64,000 bases of DNA from Varroa destructor (lineage: Eukaryota; Arthropoda; Arachnida; Mesostigmata; Varroidae): positions 42,096,837-42,160,836 of the forward strand of contig NW_019211455.1 of the NCBI RefSeq assembly GCF_002443255.2. The letters run 5' to 3'. The notes under the pieces are model-generated. The model did no database searches, was not told the DNA's origin, and worked only from the letters and a program-made list of their open reading frames with translations. Shown here piece by piece: positions 53,033 through 63,568 of the stretch. How positions within the stretch are numbered: the first letter of the stretch is position 1; each line of letters opens with the position of its first letter. Made by a program: the position numbers and the translations under genes.

Positions 53033-54521
53033 TTTATTCGTTTTGTATTCAATTTAGGTACGAGGATTTTTTCTTATTTCGAATAGGTTTTTACCTTATT
53101 AGCAATCCTTATCAACTCAAGTTGATGAGTTATGCCAGGACAGCATCACCAGTGACAGGGTGGCGTTCGCTCAATTGTTCAAATGCCCGCAATGTAATTT
53201 TCCGATCCATGAATGTTTACTATAGGCGGGACGAACAAGTTAAGGTAAAACTTCTAATAATAGAAATAATAGATGTCCTACACCGAGTCTGTGAATCGAG
53301 ACTACCTGTTCCTAAGTGACCTGTTCCAGCCGCGAATCTCAAATGCGTACACTGTTATTCACTGTTACGGTACACGTATACGCAGACAGCGGGGCGCTTC
53401 ATTATTATCATCATTGCTTTATGAAGATATAGCCAGTCGCTGGTAGCGTTTCACTCGAGCCAAAAAGAGATGACAGCAGTGGATCCCTATGAAAAATAGT
53501 ATCCTTTTACGTATCTGACGTTCACCGTGTCCTTCAGCTTGATCGATAGTAGAAACCGGATTAGATTCTAATCGTTTCTAATTCGGAAGCTTTGTTTGCT
53601 TAATCGTACTGCGCTTAGTTACACAGGTTTCAGCCGAAAACTTATGCCACCTAGCTTCATTGGCCATAGTGGTACGACGTCGTTCTCAGATTTGGTTCAT
53701 TAGAAGGTGCCTAGAAGTGACAGTACGAAAGTAATTAATCTGCATGTAACACTTTGTCGGCTTGAAGATGTTGAAAAGATACCATAAATTCACGTTTTCC
53801 ATGGTCTGCAGGTAACGGGCGATTTCATCGGGCAGCAAACACTATAGTCTAACGCGATTCACACAAGGCTTTGTCTGTGCGCGAAGTCCTTGTTCCCAAA
53901 AGTACCTTATGCACGTTCGGCATGCATCCACTAGTTGGCGTGCGTGCCTTTTGCTTTGCTGCCGACTGTCTGACTGGCGGCCGCCCGAATGGGCAAAGAT
54001 GTCTTCTCTCTAAAGACAGGACTCGCAAAAGCGAGCCGCCATTCCTTACTTCTGCCACGTTCACCGGGCGAAGCATCCCACGTGCATACCTAAATATTGC
54101 TGTTTCATACAATTTGGCAGGCGACCATTCCCATACTTCCTGTTTGTTTGATTTGCATTCGTTTGGCGCGTTGGTACGACTTTGGTGTCCACTCTTGCTA
54201 CTTCCGTTCGATTCCGTTTGTCTATGGACGGGACTAACTAACTTAAGATTCATTGGATATTAGCTCATACTTGTAGCAGTGGTATTTCTGATATTGTTAA
54301 GTAAGACGAGCGATTCGTAAGCGAGACTACGTATCATTGTCGTTCGCTTTGGGTTCATTTTTTTCGTCTTCTTTGCGTCCTCTTTTCTTGCTTGCTAGAT
54401 CTTTTTTGCTGTTTCCTTTAAATGTATCGTTGCCTGTCTGTCTTTCGTTTTAACTTTTTCCATATCTTCGTCATGCCATTGTCATCCTTTTCATGCCTTT
54501 CATTCTTCTACGACATTGACT
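53033..54521 (-). other. Probable 3' untranslated region and downstream flank of the FN3 gene
   Basis: Immediately after the stop codon on the minus strand the sequence loses coding character. The first canonical AATAAA I noticed on the minus strand reads as TTTATT on the plus strand at about 53033-53038, some 1.5 kb downstream, so the 3' end is not fixed. A GC-richer block at 53.85-54.26 kb has overlapping ORFs on both strands (134 codons minus, 130 codons plus), neither with splice or domain support. I treat it as untranslated sequence. Confidence 0.3.
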
Positions 54522-54925
54522 TTATACGGCAGTGTGGTTCTTTGGTAAATCGAAGACAAAGTAGTTGACATCTTCGTCTTCAAGGCTCAGCGGCTCGTAA
54601 GGCCCGTTACTCCTCAAGCTGCTGGAGGGTTGTTCCTCGGGACCGTGGGTGGCGATTGGGGTAATGGTGACATGGGCCGAAGCCCGGGAAGAGCTGACAG
54701 CCGAATTCAGCATTTTCGGCTCAATCACGTGCATCATCGGCTTGGCACCTAACTCGCCCAGCAATGAACTAGGCATCAGGAATGAGGACACGCTATTGTG
54801 GAGTTTATGGTCACGGAGGGTGTAGCTCCGGTAGCTCTTTATGAGGAGGAAGACGGCCACGGCCAGAACAATCAACGAAGCTAAGGCCGCCGACACGCCC
54901 GTTGTATAGTCGCCACGTACGCACC
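54522..54925 (-). CDS. Exon D (terminal): transmembrane helix and cytoplasmic tail with stop codon
   Basis: The exon has 404 coding nt and ends in TAA at 54522-54524. The acceptor ends in TGTAG. Together with exon C it encodes ESCHGCVRGDYTTG, then a hydrophobic helix, VSAALASLIVLAVAVFLLI (residues 363-381), followed at once by the basic stop-transfer residues KSYRSY. By the positive-inside rule the N-terminal side is extracellular. The tail (382-486) is Ser-rich, then acidic near the end (LSLEDEDVNYF). It contains the YxxPhi-type motifs YEPL (462-465) and YFVF (474-477), which in other membrane proteins bind clathrin adaptors. It ends HTAV, a class I PDZ-binding C-terminus (S/T-x-V). The tail has no enzymatic domain. 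The two membrane-proximal Cys residues (351 and 354) could support disulphide-linked dimers; that is inference. Confidence 0.87.
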
Positions 54926-56665
54926 CTACAAGCCACACATAGAGTTAAAGACAAATTAGTATAGAAACGCAGAAAAGCACAACAAAGTATACGATACGCG
55001 TTAGTGGGAAGCGAAGATAGAGTGCGAGAGAAAGTTAGGAAATTAAAGAATATGGCCAGTTCAATCGATCCGTATACTTTAGGTCCGAATAAACGTGTGT
55101 TGGCTCGTACTGAATAGGCTAAGCAAAAGACTGACTGAACGAGACTAGGCAAAACACTAATTAGCGTTTTCTGGCGGAGGGTTTACAGTACAGCGATATA
55201 TACCCTGATTCCAAATCCCGCTACGTTCTAAATCTACATTTAGGACAAAAGGACCCTGCACAAAGATGACTCCGCGTTGAACGACCCTTTCGTTATGTTA
55301 CACTATTCCTGTACCTCTAGCACGATACTTCTATAGGTCTAATTCAATCAGGCAAACGAAATTAGGGGGGTAACGGGGCTAAACGCGTGGATTACAGGCT
55401 TTCGGAAAATCTCATCGCAAAGATGTCATCCGATATAAACAAATAACACAAGGGAATTCACGCAAATTCACTGTGCACGCACAGGTAGGCGTCAGTTGTG
55501 AGAGGATTACTTGTACGAGAAGTATTTAGTGTGAAGGAGGAGCGCTGACAATTGGTGATGCGAAAGTGCAAGAGGAGCAATAGAGATTGCGAACGAAACT
55601 AATTGCTTTCGAAAGCGCAGCCACAACCATACATACGCAACATACATAACTAGAGCCCCTTAAATTGCAAGCCCCTTAAATTTGTAACGAGAAGCACTGC
55701 ATTGGAAATGCAGCCGCTAGGAAATACCCCCCCCCCCCCCCTCAGAGTTTATTAAATGGTATATGCTCATAGCGTCTGTGAGAGCTATAATCTAAATTTG
55801 GTAACAATAAAAAACACTCTTGAAAAGATTTCTGCTAATCAAATAGTAGGTGATTTTTAGGTGAACGTAATCTTTTCTTAAGACACTTCTTTCGTACCCT
55901 TAAGTGTTAATTAAAAATACAATACTTAGGAAATATAAACTGGATGGATATTTAAATTTAGAAAAAAAAGAGGCTTACTACAGAAAATGGTGAGTTAATC
56001 AAATCAAGTACTGCCATATATCATCTGACCCTCTAAACACCCATCAGATCAAAAATGGAGCTCTAAATATCGCTACCTATCGGAACTTGAAGCTCGACCA
56101 CCATAAAAAGACGGCGACGATCAAGTAGGTTAACATGGCTAGGCGCGCTTACCTAGCCAGCTATAGTGACATGACACTTGCGGGTAATGTCAGCAGCAAG
56201 GCGAAACTCGCGTTGCCTGTTCCCGTCAATTCGTTTGCCATGCATGTGTTCTAGGGTGCCAGGCCCCTATTTGGTGAGCTCTTGTTCGAGTAGTAACGCT
56301 CTATTACAAGGGGAGTCATCTTTAGAACTCTCTAGAGCCCTCCTAATAGTCTCTGTTTTCTACAGGAGCCGTTCGCTATAGAAACTCCCGCCTCAAATAG
56401 CCATTTTCTTCCCCTTCTGTGGTCTTCAAAGCAAGGAGCTCATACTTTTGCAGAGTCACTCCAAACACAACCTAACATAGGCTTCAGTGGGTAATTTAGC
56501 TTTTTCTCTCTTCCTCTTTCTCTCTCTCTATCTCTATTTCTCTCTTCAGAAGCCGTTTTCTCTATCGGAAACGTTTGAAAGCCTCCCCTGCCATGATATG
56601 ACTTGACCCTGCGACTCGACACTTCCAACGTCACCTGTCATCGCTGTGAACCTAATCACCCTTAC
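54926..56665 (-). other. Intron 3 of the FN3 gene
   Basis: Phase 1 intron with donor GTAAGG and acceptor TGTAG. It holds a 15-base C homopolymer (55727-55741) and a CT-rich tract at about 56501-56546. No further exon is needed, because exons C and D join in frame across the membrane-proximal segment. Confidence 0.75.
55727..55741. repeat. Poly-C tract in intron 3
   Basis: 15 consecutive C, unusual in this AT-rich sequence and prone to length error in sequencing. Confidence 0.9.
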
Positions 56666-56833
56666 CATGACAGCTTTCAAGGGCGTGTAACTTGGCAAAC
56701 TGGGCGTGGGCAGTCTCCACAGTAAGTTGCTGGGTGCGGATCTGCTCGTGGCCAAAAAGGCTGACCCACACATGGTAAACGCTGTTGCGCTCCACTGAAA
56801 TCGACGTATTAGTAGAACATGTCAACAGGTCAC
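56666..56833 (-). CDS. Exon C: second half of the membrane-proximal FN3 domain
   Basis: The exon is 168 nt. It begins with 2 nt of a codon split with exon B (Gly 297) and ends with 1 nt of a codon split with exon D (Gly 353). The acceptor at 56834 follows a long T-rich tract ending in TTTTAG, and the donor is GTAAGG. The translation includes DLLTCSTNTSISVERNSVYH, then VWVSLFGHEQIRTQQLTVET. This supplies the E, F and G strands of the FN3 domain begun in exon B, with the canonical Y-x-V-x-V pattern (Tyr 316). Cys 302 could pair with Cys 280. An alternative AG 38 nt further in also keeps an open phase-1 frame, but it has a weaker tract and would delete part of the domain, so I chose the outer acceptor. 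Confidence 0.82.
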
Positions 56834-57549
56834 CTAAAAATAAAAAAAGATGAGGAAAACAAATAGAAAAAGGAAAAATTGCACATGAAACAAGTTAACT
56901 TATATGTGAATGAACGCAAGCTCGACTTTTGGTTAAGTTTTAACCAGGCAAAGAATATATGCAGTGAGAAAGAATGCTCATTTGAATGTGTCCTGCTGGA
57001 AGCTCCACAGGCAACGCAGGTCGAGGCGAGCATCATCTTCAGCGACAAGCGCCAGCCAAGTTGTCCATAAAGAATGGTACAGTCAGCCACTGACGGTGGA
57101 ACATGAGATGAACGTAACAAGTCAATGCTGATCGCACTATGTAATATGTCCTCTCTCTTTTGTTTTGCCTGATTCTCTGTCAGACTTTCGTATCTCTCAT
57201 GCAATCGATAGCGTCGATGAACTGGTCCTGAAACATCGACATTGGTCGTTACTCAGAGCCACCGCTTTAGTTTAGGTACCAGTCAGAAGGCGCTGGAGGA
57301 GTTGCGACAGCCGAACACCACCAGCGAATTACTAGCCGGCGCTAACCATTTGTCATGCCTAATCGGATCGCTAAAACGAGAGATGCAGATGAGCAAAAGC
57401 AATGGCTTTTAGGGCTATACAAAAACGACAACGGGTAAGAAGATACAGGAAAAATGCGCGAAAGAATGAATAGAAGGAAAACTGGCTACGCGGATCGAGG
57501 TGAGCTATTTTGATCGATTGCAGTAGTAACAATAGCGGAGGCATCCATC

Positions 57550-57551
57550 GA

Positions 57552-57601
<50 letters not shown>

Positions 57602-57629
57602 TGTGTGTGTATATGTATATATATATATA
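57550..57629. repeat. Compound TA/GT microsatellite in intron 2
   Basis: A long (TA)n block flanked by GTGT/ACAC variants and a second (TA)n block. Confidence 0.9.
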
Positions 57630-58844
57630 GGCAGACGGTGGATCCTGTAGGGGTCACAAGGCCATCATTACTGAAGCAAACAATCTATGCCGTGAACTTA
57701 ATGAGCTTGGACAAGTGGACTAGGGATGCATTCGATGCTCTTAAATGTGAAAGCCGAGCCTGTAGAATTAATTAATGAAGATCCAGGTTATTACGGGTGA
57801 AATGATAAAAAAATAGTTTGATTTAATGAGTAAATGAATCTTGAGGTGGGGTTTAACACTTCGTTTAAACGTGCTTCCGCCATTTTCTAGCAGATGAGCG
57901 CATAAAGTAATTAGACGACGCCAATGATATGATTAGGATAACCTTCCTGAGCTAAAGAAGTATTTCGTTCAACAAACATATTTGTTCGGCCAAATTTTAT
58001 AAATATACATAACATTTCAATACCTTCTAATTTTAATCTTTTCCGTTAAGCAGCAGAATAATTTGGTATTGTACTCTAAAATAATAATTAATTGGTAATT
58101 GGTAATTATACTCTAAAAAAACTTCGTTCTTATTGTGAGGCCCATCATCTTCGGAGACATAGAAGCAAGGTTTTCGCTTAACCAATGCTTAAGGCATAGA
58201 ATTCCGGGGCTTTTCACTGTGCTCATATGCTGTGTATATTCTTTAAGAAACAAAAATATATACATCTATATGTATATGTACTTTGTAAGACTGGTGCAAC
58301 TCTCCATTGCTCTGTCAAGGATAGGTTGAGCGGAAGTAGGCTTAATAAAGACCGCGTTAGCTGTTGCAGTAACCGCATTGTCGGAACAAGAAACCGGATT
58401 TTTTTTTTTTTTTTGAACTTCCAAGATAAATATTACGCTTTAGCACAAGTCCGGATGTTTGCCAATACCTCGCCATAAGTTAAATGAAAGAGCAGGTTTT
58501 AACAGATCTAGGTGCTTCTATTTAGCTTAGCCGTCCTAGCTTAAAGTAAAGAATGTTTATGACACTGAATTAAAGGACTGAAATCTACCTTTACACCGGG
58601 TAATAGACCTGTTCATCACATTGACAAACTAGACAAAAGGGGGTTGTTATTTCGACTAACCGGCTAAAATCAGCGGTTGCTTCTAACCGAATTACTTTTC
58701 CGAGTAAAAAATGAAAATAGTAATTAGAAAAAAGATCACAGCGTAGCCTTTATCTGCTTTCTTTGCCCTTGACAGGCGCTGGTAATTGAACTTCTATTGT
58801 AGCTAGTCAAAGTATACGTCCTTTTTGCCCCTCGTATTTGCTTT

Positions 58845-58870
58845 AAGCAGGCTATATATTCAGCCTGCTT
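58845..58870. repeat. 9-bp inverted repeat in intron 2
   Basis: aagcaggct and agcctgctt pair exactly around an 8-nt AT-rich loop. It lies inside intron 2 of the FN3 gene, away from the splice sites. Confidence 0.45.
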
Positions 58871-60059
58871 TTTGCTTAACCTAGCTTAATTTTCGTTTGC
58901 CTCGAATCTCCCTTTAAGTCGGTGCCGTTTTGAGTTCCCATACGTCTTTTACCTTTTCCTCGTTGTAACTTCGTTTTCTTTAAATAGAAACTGAGTTTGC
59001 GTTTAAGCTATCATCAGAGGGTTCTGGTTTTCATACCACCCGTCCCCGATGCAGCCCCTATCATCAGACTTTGAAGAATCTAAATTCAGTAATACAATTT
59101 GCTCGTTTGTCTCGAGAAATCGTTCATAATTTCAAGAATACAGAAGTCTATTAACAAATATACCTGAGTGAATCCTATAATAGAGCAACAGCTCTAACCC
59201 TAACTTGGCTTTTCTAAGCCTATCAAGAACTCACCATACTAAGGGAAAGTCCGATTACTTCCACCGATCTTAGGTACATGATGAACTCTGGCGTCTTTTT
59301 ATTAAATATCCAATTAATTCTGTTCCTACACCTTATTCTTCAGAAAAAAATAAGATCGTAGACACAGCAATTTCAAGCAAGTAAGGAAATGACCTTAAAT
59401 GATCTAGTTATTCTATAAAAAAGAAGCTTTATGATGTGAGCGGGAAGGCTGATAAAAGTCGTTCCGATTGGCAAAAAACGCTGTTACATGATGGACAAGA
59501 ACAACCCCCTCACAGAAAATTCTTCCACGGAGTCGCTTGAACTGGAAGGACAAGGTCAACATGGCTGGCTATCTTAAGAAAAAATTAGCCAATGACCAAC
59601 CCGCGATGACCGAAGAAGTCTGCGGACACACACATAGCATCTGTTGTTTACAAAAAATAAATAGACGTGTGTATTTTCGAAAGTAATTTGGTACATTTGT
59701 ACTGATAAGGAAGCAGCGATGTTATTTTGTGCACAATAATAACGTTAGATATACGTCTCCAGTTAAATTAAAGATGGACGCACTAGATCGCAAAAGGACA
59801 TGATATGCTGTCATTGCTATCTTGCGACTGAAATCTTAAGTATCAGCTTCATAGAATTTACAAGCTGAAGGCCGCAGGCCAACACAGTGTTGCAGTTACC
59901 ACATGTTTAAGTTATGCAGTGCAACTATGTTTTAGAGACGAAACGCATTTAAAATTCAAATAAAGTCCATCACAACATATTTTAGTCCTATTGTGTACAG
60001 AGGAAAAACTCTGACCAAAGGTAACATATTAGTGATATTCTTGTCCGTCTCGAGCGGAC

Positions 60060-60318
60060 GGACTAGTCTAACCTGAACATTTTAAGTTTTGCGTTCGACA
60101 CTGCCATTTGGCATTGTTTCAGGCGGCTGGCTTCCAGCACAAAAGGAAGTCTGTCTGCGCATCTCTCTACGTTTCCTGTTTTACGTCCCGTATCGTCGTT
60201 AGGCAATCCATCAGAGACACGGCCAGCTTTCTCTATGTGTGGAGTTGAACCTAGATTATAACGTGTCCCTAAGATTAGCACGCAAAATCATTACCTGCTA
60301 AGCTAGCACGGGACGCGC
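60060..60318 (-). mobile_element. tRNA-like SINE copy (intron 2)
   Basis: Read on the minus strand, an A-box-like tagcttagcaggtaa (plus positions 60291-60305) is followed about 40 nt later by a perfect B-box, GGTTCAACTCC (60241-60251). A body follows that ends in gatacgggacgtaaaacagg. The two boxes at tRNA-like spacing plus a non-tRNA tail is the plan of a tRNA-derived SINE. No tRNA cloverleaf can be closed through the acceptor stem, so it is not a tRNA gene. It shares a head of about 50 nt with the copy at 41.08-41.15 kb. Confidence 0.5.
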
Positions 60319-60648
60319 TCGGATTAGTCTACCACGACTGAACTTTTTTCCCTGGTTCGATTGTTCATTTCCACCCAACAATGAGGATATAAAAAAATTC
60401 CAAATGCGTCCCTATCCGAATAATATCAATATTAGAACAAAAAGATCCAACACGTTGCAATGAAAACCTTTCTCGGAGCTTACATCTCCCTATTTATATA
60501 AAAGAGTAATAACAAAGGAAGGTAATAAAAGCTTGCCATGCTATCTTTTCTCCGCAGGCAGTCATCTATAGACATAATTCGCTCATGGGGTTATCTCACT
60601 TTTGTAGCCACAGCAACAAGCAGAACCCTACGACCCGACCTCACTCAC

Positions 60649-61372
60649 CTGCAACCTTGTCTACTATTGCGGCCTTCCATGTAACTTTGTATTTTGTGCA
60701 CGAACCATCTTCTGACGAGTTTACAAACGGATCCCAACGAATGGCCGCCTTGAGCACCTCGGAGGATAAGCCGACTTTTCCATCTATCAAATGTGGATCC
60801 GCAGTAGCTCCGATGCCCGCTCCGGTCAGACCGTTACTGGCTAGCGACAAATGAGTACCGGGTCCCTGATGGATGGCATAATTGGTTGGACGAGGTCTCG
60901 ACAGACTGATCAGCACCGGTGCAGGAAATAGTTCGAGCTGCGACGTAAATGTGTTGCTAACCTTGTGAGTAATCCCGGGTGTGACAGAGACCGTCTTGTT
61001 TCCGCTAGCACCCTCAGAATCGCTCGAGTTATTCCCAGCGTCGATGGACGCTTCGGCATTGGACGCTGTGAATGTGGCGATGGCGACGTCGCTGGCGTTG
61101 ATCAGCACATGGCGATTCTCGAAATTGATGCTTGTGGCGTTTCCCAAGGCGAAGCCAGACTGCGGCGCACTCTGGTCACCGCTGTAACGGAGTCCGTTAG
61201 AGTCACGAGATCTTTCCTCTGAGCCGATTATGTCGGTCTGGCCTGTAGCGGACGAGGCCTGCTCATTGTTATTGCTGCGGTTGTTGTGGGATCCTGTCAA
61301 GGTAAAATGACTGTCGGAAATGTTGTAACGTTTGTGCAGGTCGGTGACGTGAATGCTACTTATGATCGGTGG
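60649..61372 (-). CDS. Exon B: glycosylated Ser/Asn/Gly-rich ectodomain plus first half of the last FN3 domain
   Basis: The exon is 724 nt (241 codons plus 1 nt). It lies between a pyrimidine-rich acceptor (ctacccacag) and the donor GTGAGT. Residues 56-67 (PPIISSIHVTDL) resemble an FN3 A strand directly after the previous domain. Roughly 200 residues of low-complexity Ser/Asn/Gly/Ala-rich sequence follow, with sequons NIS, NRS, NAT, NAS, NNS, NKT and NSS. At residue 264 a typical FN3 B strand begins (AAIRWDPF, Trp 268). A C strand follows with Cys 280 and Trp 287 (CTKYKVTWKA). The exon ends in the middle of this domain, which exon C completes. The unbroken 241-codon frame and its GC-rich codons make coding status secure. 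The role of the long insert is unknown; a flexible glycosylated stalk is one possibility. Confidence 0.88.
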
Positions 61373-63403
61373 CTGTGGGTAGAAGGAGAAGAAAAAACAA
61401 AAAAAAAATAGATGCAAGAATAGATTAGTTATACTTAAAGCTGTACGTGCATTAGATGATTCATATGCAGCAGTTAAAATCGTGAGCATAGGGACGACCC
61501 AAATGCATTCATACTATGTCTTTTGTAAAAATTATCGCAATAAATCTGACTGTTCTCATTATTTGAACACAAATGCGAAAGGGTTAGAACGTGTTTGACA
61601 ATGGTTAGCTTAATGAAAAGCTTAGCTGTCAGCTTGACAGTTATAATGAATCCAGATATTGTCCAACATATCATATATATATATATATATATTGACGAAG
61701 GACAATGCATCGATAAGAAAAGGCACAATTAAATTAGAACTCAGGTTCGGTAATTGACATTGGTCAAAGGCAAACTCGTCTTGCGCGTCCCGAGAGATTG
61801 ACGTTTTAGCTAATGGGCCTGGACGACGGTGCGTCAGGAAAGCCTTTGCACAAAAATCGACATAGGTGATGTCCTAGCTATTTTTAAATAGAAAAAAAAT
61901 GATGTTCAAATGATTTCGGGTTGCGAACGCGTAGACGGTTAACTTGTTCGAGATGGATTAATTGTCCCAATCAAATAGCATCATTTTCTACCATTCCAAA
62001 TATATAACTACGTTATAATAGTGGAAGGATACTATAGGATATAGTGGATAATAGTGGATATACGTATATTACGAAAGGTAGGCAATCGTTACTCGTTATC
62101 GCAAATACAGTAAACAGAAAGTGAGTTCCTTTTTCTTGAACGTAGAATATAGACCGGAAAAACAGGTTTTTTTTTTTTTTTTTTAAAAAAATACGCCCTT
62201 TCACGCCGATATGTGCTTCAAATGAAAGAGACTTAAATAACCCAATCGAAGATTAAAAAAAAAACGAAAGTTGAAGGAAGTTATCAAAGCTGATGGCACA
62301 ACAGCGGCTGCGGAAGCCCGAAGTTGATCAGAATTTGAGTTTTCGAATGCCTCCGGCGTTCCGTCCGGACTAAACCAGCAAGTCGTCCGTTTCAAGCAAT
62401 CACCACTGTTTGTCTGTCTCATTGGGCGCAAATATTGCCCTCTTCTTTTCGAACAAGCGTAACAGGCCATCTCTACACGAGAACAAATCTGTTACAATTT
62501 AGCCAACGATAGTAAAGGCCTATCTATCGTTAGCCAGCCAACTTTCCTTCGACTTCATGTTTCAGTCCTTCGTTATCTTTTTTTTCCCCGTAATCGGTTA
62601 CGCGAGAGTCGTATCGATTTAATATGTTTCATCCCGTGTTCATTTCATGATGAGTGTAAATGAAGGGAATATATACATTCTATGACTATAATTCCGTGTA
62701 GCTCATGTTAAGGCGTACACTACATTTCTGTTCTTGACCATCAGCTACGCCCTATGCGTGACCAAGTTTTAGGAATCAGAGGGTTTTCTCCCCCTAGAAA
62801 TCTAGTTGGAGCGGGAATTTATCTGGGGTATTTTGTTACGTACTTGAACCATCGCATCCGTATCTTCGATAGCTTATCTTGCAGGCATTAGAATAACAGG
62901 TAATAATAGGTGATGCAGAGCGTTGAAAAGATATTAATAAAAAGTAGAATAAAAAGGAATAATAGGATAATTTTTCAAGTAAGTTGTTCAAGTTAGTTAT
63001 TAAGCTGGGTCGTATAGTTAAACAAATTAGACGAAATAAATATGCTGCCCGCGCTCGTTCATCCACAGAAGCAACATTTGACTTTCTGTTCTAGTTGCAC
63101 TGGTATAATTTTTTATTACTTTTCATCATAAATGCGATTTTGCAGAAACTTAACGGATCTGTAACGATGTTGATACATCTAGCATTAATTTCGAACGCTG
63201 TCCGGGATGAAGCACAAATGCTGAAGACTATCTTGAAAACATGATTAACACGTCTTGTACATCTCGATCTATTCAGTTTATTACGGATAAGATCGAACAG
63301 TGGGCCTGGGATCTTCCTTTAACTCGAACTTTATACACAACGTTGTATTTGGATATAGGATTTGTTTCGAGGAGTTACATACAGTATCATTGTCCATACT
63401 TAC
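61373..63403 (-). other. Intron 1 of the FN3 gene
   Basis: Phase 0 intron with donor GTAAGTATG and acceptor CACAG. It is mostly AT-rich with a (TA)n tract at 61673-61692 and a T/A homopolymer pair near 62167-62190. A GC-richer patch at about 62290-62470 carries an 89-codon minus-strand ORF with an ATG start. I cannot find a matching donor and acceptor that would make it an exon. Confidence 0.75.
61673..61692. repeat. (TA)n microsatellite in intron 1
   Basis: Pure TA run of about 10 units, 300 bp upstream of exon B in transcript order. Confidence 0.9.
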
Positions 63404-63568
63404 ATGATGATGCGCTCCAACAGAGTGGCATCGATTTGTGTGACGCTTTAAGTGCTCGGTGTGGACGTTCAGTAACGAGATCTTCTTCTCCGAGTCGACG
63501 GTTGCCAGGCGGATCGTGCAGAATTTGTCCAGGTACGTATCATCTATGGTGATGTTTCGGTAGTATGT
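63404..63568 (-). CDS. Exon A (first visible): end of an FN3-like domain, residues 1-55 of the visible part
   Basis: The exon is 165 nt and starts and ends in phase 0. It is preceded by a pyrimidine-containing acceptor ending in CTAG and followed by a near-consensus donor, GTAAGTATG. The translation runs from TYYRNITIDDTYLDKF through CTIRLATVDSEKK to LLNVHTEH. This looks like the last strands of a beta-sandwich: alternating hydrophobic residues, a Y in the position usual for the FN3 F strand, and a final strand ending near HTEH. There is one sequon, NIT. A basic, His/Cys-containing linker follows (RHTNRC, ending HHH). The domain is truncated here because its earlier exons are not visible. On the plus strand a 103-codon ORF overlaps this exon, but it has no splice-site support and I treat it as a shadow. 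Confidence 0.75.

Larger units (their letters stand above)
56834..60648 (-). other. Intron 2 of the FN3 gene
   Basis: Phase 1 intron with donor GTGAGT and an acceptor after a long pyrimidine tract. It contains a tRNA-like SINE in the same orientation as the gene (about 60.06-60.32 kb), a TA/GT microsatellite at 57550-57629 and a 9-bp hairpin at 58845-58870. A minus-strand frame at 56830-57227 is open and has an AG upstream, but I see no usable donor inside it. Confidence 0.7.
54522..63568 (-). other. Gene model (3' part): FN3-containing type I membrane protein, four exons
   Basis: Four minus-strand coding blocks join into one open frame of 487 codons including the stop, giving 486 residues. 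Introns are 61373-63403 (phase 0), 56834-60648 (phase 1) and 54926-56665 (phase 1). Donors read GTAAGT, GTGAGT and GTAAGG; all acceptors end in AG. The product is an ectodomain ending in a complete FN3 domain, a juxtamembrane CHGC motif, one transmembrane helix (about residues 363-381) and a 105-residue tail. This topology is typical of adhesion molecules, receptors or co-receptors at the plasma membrane. No kinase, phosphatase or death domain is present. The start codon and signal peptide must lie upstream of 63568, probably beyond the window. Kinase-less receptor-like proteins and FN3 cell-adhesion proteins are possible relatives, but I do not recognise the family. I am confident of the exon chain and not of the function. 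Confidence 0.85.

Noticed and set aside
54811..55152. 113-codon minus ORF overlapping the start of exon D
   Set aside because: It is in a different frame from exon D and covers the intron 3 acceptor.
56830..57227. Extra exon between exons B and C (open minus-strand frame after an AG at about 57228)
   Set aside because: It has no usable donor, and exons B and C already join in phase to give a complete FN3 domain, so an extra exon would disrupt the fold.
60965..61222. 85-codon and nearby plus-strand ORFs opposite exon B
   Set aside because: They are antisense shadows of a confirmed exon with high GC content.
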